Positions 39,242 to 42,091 of a stretch of 42,091 nt of DNA are shown here, in pieces. Source of the DNA: an uncultured Bacteroidales bacterium (lineage in GTDB: Bacteria > Bacteroidota > Bacteroidia > Bacteroidales > F082); NCBI GenBank assembly GCA_937896895.1, contig CALBNV010000044.1, positions 1-42,091 on the forward strand, read 5' to 3'. Within the stretch, counting starts at the first letter, position 1. Each line of letters begins with the position of its first letter. The notes below the pieces were generated by a model. The model saw only the letters and a program-made list of their open reading frames with translations. It ran no database searches and was not told the DNA's origin. The translations under genes and the position numbers were made by a program.

Positions 39242-39709
39242 ATGGCGAGCAGTGGACGGAAAAGCGTATATGAAGAAAAAATCAAAAGCCGCTTTGCCGA
39301 CATTGAGAAATGGCTGAAAGGCGGTGCGACGGAAAGACAAGTCGCGTCGGCTCTCGGCGTGGCGTACTCGACGTTTAACAAATACAAAGCGAGTGAGGCG
39401 GAATTCGCGGAACTCCTAAAAAACGTAGACCGAACGGAGATCGTTCTTGACCTTCGCTCGGCTCTCATCAAAAAAGCGCTTGGCTTTACATACCAAGAGA
39501 AAAAGACCTACAAGAAAAAAGACGATGACGGAAATGTAAGCGAATACATTGAGGTCACGGAGAAGGTTGCCCTTCCTGATGTTGCGGCCATTAACTTGGC
39601 TTTGAAAAATTACGACAAAGATTCGTGGGCGAATGATCCGGCTCTTCTCGAAATCAAACGCGAAGAGTTGGAACTCAAAAAGAAACTCGCGGAAGCGGAC
39701 AATTGGTAA
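39242..39709 (+). CDS. terS: HTH terminase small subunit-like protein
   Basis: 155 residues, start directly after the previous stop. An HTH (WLKGGATERQVASALGVAYSTFNKYK, residues ~23-48) precedes a helical core (SALIKKALGFTYQEKKTY) and a charged end (EIKREELELKKKLAEADNW). This arrangement is typical of a clostridial phage small-terminase family that recognises packaging DNA. It is separated from terL by fibre genes and the junction, unlike the P27-like gene at 731. Its stop codon is the first part of the Cas12a-type repeat. Confidence 0.75.
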   Translation: MASSGRKSVYEEKIKSRFADIEKWLKGGATERQVASALGVAYSTFNKYKASEAEFAELLKNVDRTEIVLDLRSALIKKALGFTYQEKKTYKKKDDDGNVSEYIEVTEKVALPDVAAINLALKNYDKDSWANDPALLEIKREELELKKKLAEADNW

Positions 39710-39726
39710 TTTCTACTATTGTAGAT
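39707..39726 (+). CRISPR. Solitary Cas12a-type CRISPR repeat (mature handle)
   Basis: TAATTTCTACTATTGTAGAT is a complete 20-nt Cas12a crRNA handle, with the conserved 5-bp stem TCTAC/GTAGA and loop TATT. It is a single copy with no array, leader or cas genes in the window, and no second copy on either strand. It overlaps the stop codon of the small-terminase-like gene. Any guide would be 39727-39750, which covers the ribosome site of the next gene. The flank AGAT is not a TTTV PAM, so self-targeting of this locus is avoided. Confidence 0.85.
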
Positions 39727-39750
39727 GATATGATGTGTGAGGAGGAAATC

Positions 39751-40416
39751 ATGGCACACGATCACGCTTTTCTTATTTGTGAAAATAAATGCTTGGTTCC
39801 CGGCTATTCTGCGGAACAAATTGACGCTCTTTTGCGTCGTGGCTCGGTTTCTCTGATCGACAAGAACACGGGCGAGGAATACTCGTTGTGGGTCGGAACC
39901 ACGGCGGAGTATAATGCTATCGCAATCAAAGACCCGCATACAATTTATTATAAAACCGATGATGACACTGTTCCGTCGGCTCAACACGCAACGAGTGCGA
40001 CGACGGCAACGTATTCCGAAAAAGACCCGTATGGCTTAAAGTTTATTGACCATTATCTTCATGAAGATGGAGGATACGAAGGCGATGCCATAAACGGCGT
40101 AACGATTTACGGCAAGAACAGTGATTCCGGCGGTTCATACTTCTTGCCTGTTTGGAAATCGTCTGTAAGAAATATTTGCTTTGGCGTGATGTGGTGGGAC
40201 GGTGAAACAAACACCGTTTCTTCGGTTAGCAATCGTTTGTCGGGAAAACGATACGCCGTAAAAATCACGATGACGACTGAAGGTTACGACGGAGATTACA
40301 ACGAAGGATTGGCGAAAATCGTACAATATAACGATGACGGAACGGAAGAAACGCTTTCGATTCAAGGAACAACTCTTGAGTTGAAGAATTTGAGCGAACT
40401 GTATCGTCAAGAATGA
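39751..40416 (+). CDS. Fibre-like structural protein
   Basis: 221 residues from ATG 39751 with GAGGAGG upstream; the in-frame start at 39703 would run through the CRISPR-type repeat and lacks a ribosome site. LWVGTTAEYNAIAIKDPHTI is a common element of phage tail-fibre and decoration proteins, and the rest is beta-rich (FGVMWWDGETNTVSS). Probably a virion surface protein. Its place between small and large terminase is unusual. Confidence 0.6.
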   Translation: MAHDHAFLICENKCLVPGYSAEQIDALLRRGSVSLIDKNTGEEYSLWVGTTAEYNAIAIKDPHTIYYKTDDDTVPSAQHATSATTATYSEKDPYGLKFIDHYLHEDGGYEGDAINGVTIYGKNSDSGGSYFLPVWKSSVRNICFGVMWWDGETNTVSSVSNRLSGKRYAVKITMTTEGYDGDYNEGLAKIVQYNDDGTEETLSIQGTTLELKNLSELYRQE

Positions 40417-40428
40417 TGAGGTGTAACG

Positions 40429-41334
40429 ATGTCGATTGTTATAAACAATAGACCTATCGGTGCGACCGAGATGGTTGAAAATCCTGAAATCAATATTGAA
40501 ACCGCTTCTTTTACGGCGGTTGATTATAACGAAGCGACCAAAGTTTTGACGGTCGATCCTGACGAGACACATTCGTTTGTGGATGGAAACTTGTATAAGT
40601 TCGTTGTTGATGTCAATGAATTTGAAATTGACGTTGCGACGAAAATTCATTTCACATCACCGGACGAAACGATTGAAGACGTTTACGGTCATTACAATTC
40701 CGTGGAAGACGCTTATGTTTTCTATGGAATGTATGATGATCAGAACAATATCGAAATGAGAGAAAGTGTTGACAGGGTGGTGAGATTATTGGCACCGTCT
40801 GAGATAATTGCAGGCAATGGGTTAACTAAAAGTGGAAACACGATTAAGGTCAACCCTAAACAATCTTTTGTAGACACAGAAAGAGACCCTTGGTATGAAG
40901 GTCTTGTCCCTCGCGTATCAGGAGTCAACGCTGACGGCTCTCCGCAATGGAGCGAATACTTTACCTCTGTAGACCCTGTCGCATACGCAGGAGTTATGCG
41001 GAATGGCAATGGGGGCATCAACGGGATGCAGAACAAGTTGTACGTACACGAAGGTACACTAAGTGCAACTTATAATGGAGAGAGCCATACGGTCTACTAC
41101 AGAGCCATATCAACGAAATCTACCGCCTTTACGAGCCGTGATGAGTTGTATACTACGACTCCTGTTAACAGAGCAGTTCCTTATGAAGCAACAGGAGAGA
41201 CGGATGTTCTCGTAACGGTACGCGTTGGAGCTGGCGGACACATAAGAATTGCTACGTTTGGTACTAACGCAAAAGAGACAGGTTGTCAAGCGTTGGTATT
41301 TGGTTCTGACGTCGTAACAGGCGAACTCGTATAA
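40429..41334 (+). CDS. Fibre-like structural protein, possibly mosaic
   Basis: 301 residues, TGAGGTG upstream. The first ~110 residues use the same codon style as neighbouring genes. From about 40760 on, codon choice shifts (more AGA, TCA, GTA and ACT). The second part contains IIAGNGLTKSGNTIKV and GLVPRVSGVNADG, an element common in phage fibres, then a beta-rich end with VRVGAGGHIRIATFG. Probably a fibre whose distal part was exchanged. Function inferred. Confidence 0.6.
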   Translation: MSIVINNRPIGATEMVENPEINIETASFTAVDYNEATKVLTVDPDETHSFVDGNLYKFVVDVNEFEIDVATKIHFTSPDETIEDVYGHYNSVEDAYVFYGMYDDQNNIEMRESVDRVVRLLAPSEIIAGNGLTKSGNTIKVNPKQSFVDTERDPWYEGLVPRVSGVNADGSPQWSEYFTSVDPVAYAGVMRNGNGGINGMQNKLYVHEGTLSATYNGESHTVYYRAISTKSTAFTSRDELYTTTPVNRAVPYEATGETDVLVTVRVGAGGHIRIATFGTNAKETGCQALVFGSDVVTGELV

Positions 41335-41347
41335 GGAGGACAAACAA

Positions 41348-41608
41348 ATGATTATTATCTACAACAAAGAAACCGGGGAAGTCCTCTTTGATGGAGCAAG
41401 ACCTCTTGACTACTCTAAGAGAGAGCCTGTATACAGAGTAACCTATGACGAGAACAACGAGAAGCACGAAGAACTCATAGGCTACAAAATATACTTCAAC
41501 CCTGAGATATACGATACCGCAGAGGTTGATAATATTCCTAAAGGAAGAACTCTCATCTATAAAGATGGCGTGATATCTGTTAAGCAAGAACAGGCACGCA
41601 ATGTATAA
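41348..41608 (+). CDS. Hypothetical protein, 86 aa
   Basis: 86 residues, TAAGGAGGAC before ATG 41348. Beta-rich and acidic (IIIYNKETGEVLFDG, YDENNEKHEELIGYKIYF). It may be a small structural or chaperone partner of the preceding fibre, with the same shifted codon use. No family recognised. It overlaps the next gene by 8 nt. Confidence 0.62.
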   Translation: MIIIYNKETGEVLFDGARPLDYSKREPVYRVTYDENNEKHEELIGYKIYFNPEIYDTAEVDNIPKGRTLIYKDGVISVKQEQARNV

Positions 41609-42091
41609 TCTCTTTTCGTTCTATCGCTCTAAAGAGTGGGAGAACCTACGCGAAGCCGTGGTTCTTGAGCGCGGGGAAGTATGTGAATATTGTCACAAAC
41701 CAATCGTCAAGGCATACGACGCGATATGCCATCACAAGGTGCCTCTCACAGAGGCGAACGTCAACGATTACAATGTGTCGCTGAATACCGACAACATAAT
41801 GGTTGTTCACCAAAGATGTCATAACGACATTCATAAAAGATTCGGTACATTCACGAGGCACATCTATATCGTATGGGGTTCGCCTTGTGCGGGGAAGCGT
41901 GAGTTTGTCAACGCTTCCGCAGGTGTCGATGATTTAATCATTGATATCGACCGCATATATGAATCAATGAATAATGGACGAAGCGGACGACTTTACGAAA
42001 ACGTCATGCAAGTCTATCGGGCTATGGTTGACATGGTCAAGACACGGAACGGACGTTGGGCGAATGCTTGGATCATTCGAGGGCTTCCGTT
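41601..42091 (+). CDS. HNH endonuclease fused to P-loop domain, 3' partial
   Basis: 163 residues visible; the gene runs off the right edge. Residues ~1-82 are an HNH nuclease with two CxxC-type zinc pairs (CEYCHKP, RCHNDIH) and HHKVPLTEA as the catalytic His region. A P-loop follows at ~90-98 (VWGSPCAGKR) with DLIIDIDRIYE, resembling phage nucleotide kinase or AAA domains. HNH proteins near terminases assist cleavage at packaging sites. The fused P-loop part is unusual. Confidence 0.82.
   Translation, partial: MYNLFSFYRSKEWENLREAVVLERGEVCEYCHKPIVKAYDAICHHKVPLTEANVNDYNVSLNTDNIMVVHQRCHNDIHKRFGTFTRHIYIVWGSPCAGKREFVNASAGVDDLIIDIDRIYESMNNGRSGRLYENVMQVYRAMVDMVKTRNGRWANAWIIRGLP

Noticed and set aside
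1..42091. Window as a closed circular genome
   Set aside because: Joining the right end to the left end stops the HNH/P-loop frame after seven more codons and gives no start for the phosphoesterase, so sequence is missing.
1..42091. Reverse transcriptase or template repeat for a diversity-generating retroelement
   Set aside because: No YxDD-type reverse transcriptase frame and no second copy of the 5086-5217 region was seen on either strand.
1..42091. tRNA or rRNA genes
   Set aside because: No cloverleaf with conserved T-loop or ribosomal sequence was seen in the gaps.

Overview
The window is most of the genome of a temperate, long-tailed (siphovirus-type) phage of a low-GC Gram-positive host, most likely a gut clostridial Firmicute. 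The reasons are the HK97-type head and tail genes, strong AGGAGG-type ribosome sites, a LysM/CAP exoprotein, Cys-rich zinc-ribbon proteins and a DNA polymerase typical of such phages, plus a tyrosine integrase beside a repressor. Both ends cut through genes (a metallophosphoesterase on the left, an HNH/P-loop protein on the right). Joining the two ends does not restore a reading frame, so some sequence is missing between them.

Layout. (1) 1-17.74 kb, + strand: late morphogenesis. Order: phosphoesterase, P27-like protein, large terminase, portal, two head-fibre-like proteins (the second ending in a lectin-like DUF6273 domain), prohead protease, major capsid, connectors, tail tube, tail chaperones with a -1 frameshift, tape measure, distal tail, tail-tip and receptor-binding proteins, then a strong terminator. 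(2) 17.8-20.4 kb: an accessory cassette of small genes in several short transcription units, three of which share a promoter/operator design. (3) 20.4-23.0 kb, - strand: LysM-CAP moron, attP-like region with a 16-codon mini-ORF, integrase, repressor. (4) 23.1-38.2 kb, + strand: early genes. These are Cro and Xis-like proteins, SNF2 helicase, VRR-NUC nuclease, a Cas4-like nuclease fused to a Sak4-like ATPase, DUF669 SSB, three DNA methyltransferases, endolysin, family B polymerase behind a structured leader RNA, small Cys-rich proteins and a primase/SF3 helicase. (5) 38.2-38.65 kb: AT-rich putative origin and a promoter. (6) 38.7-42.09 kb, + strand: start of the late operon with holin, XhlA-like protein, HTH terminase small subunit, fibre-like proteins and an HNH/P-loop protein. 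On a circular map this block runs on into region 1.

Most notable signals. A perfect 20-nt Cas12a (type V-A) repeat handle stands alone at 39707-39726, a candidate RNA-based anti-CRISPR or one-spacer guide. A canonical bacterial parS site with an overlapping second copy lies at 9898-9933 between tail genes. A ~105-nt leader RNA before the polymerase has two hairpins whose loops are complementary and ends in an intrinsic terminator. The polymerase has an apparent +1 frame shift right after its best start codon. The second head-fibre-like protein carries a hypervariable-looking codon tract of the kind made by diversity-generating retroelements. Everything was read by eye from the sequence; family names come from motif recognition, not searches.
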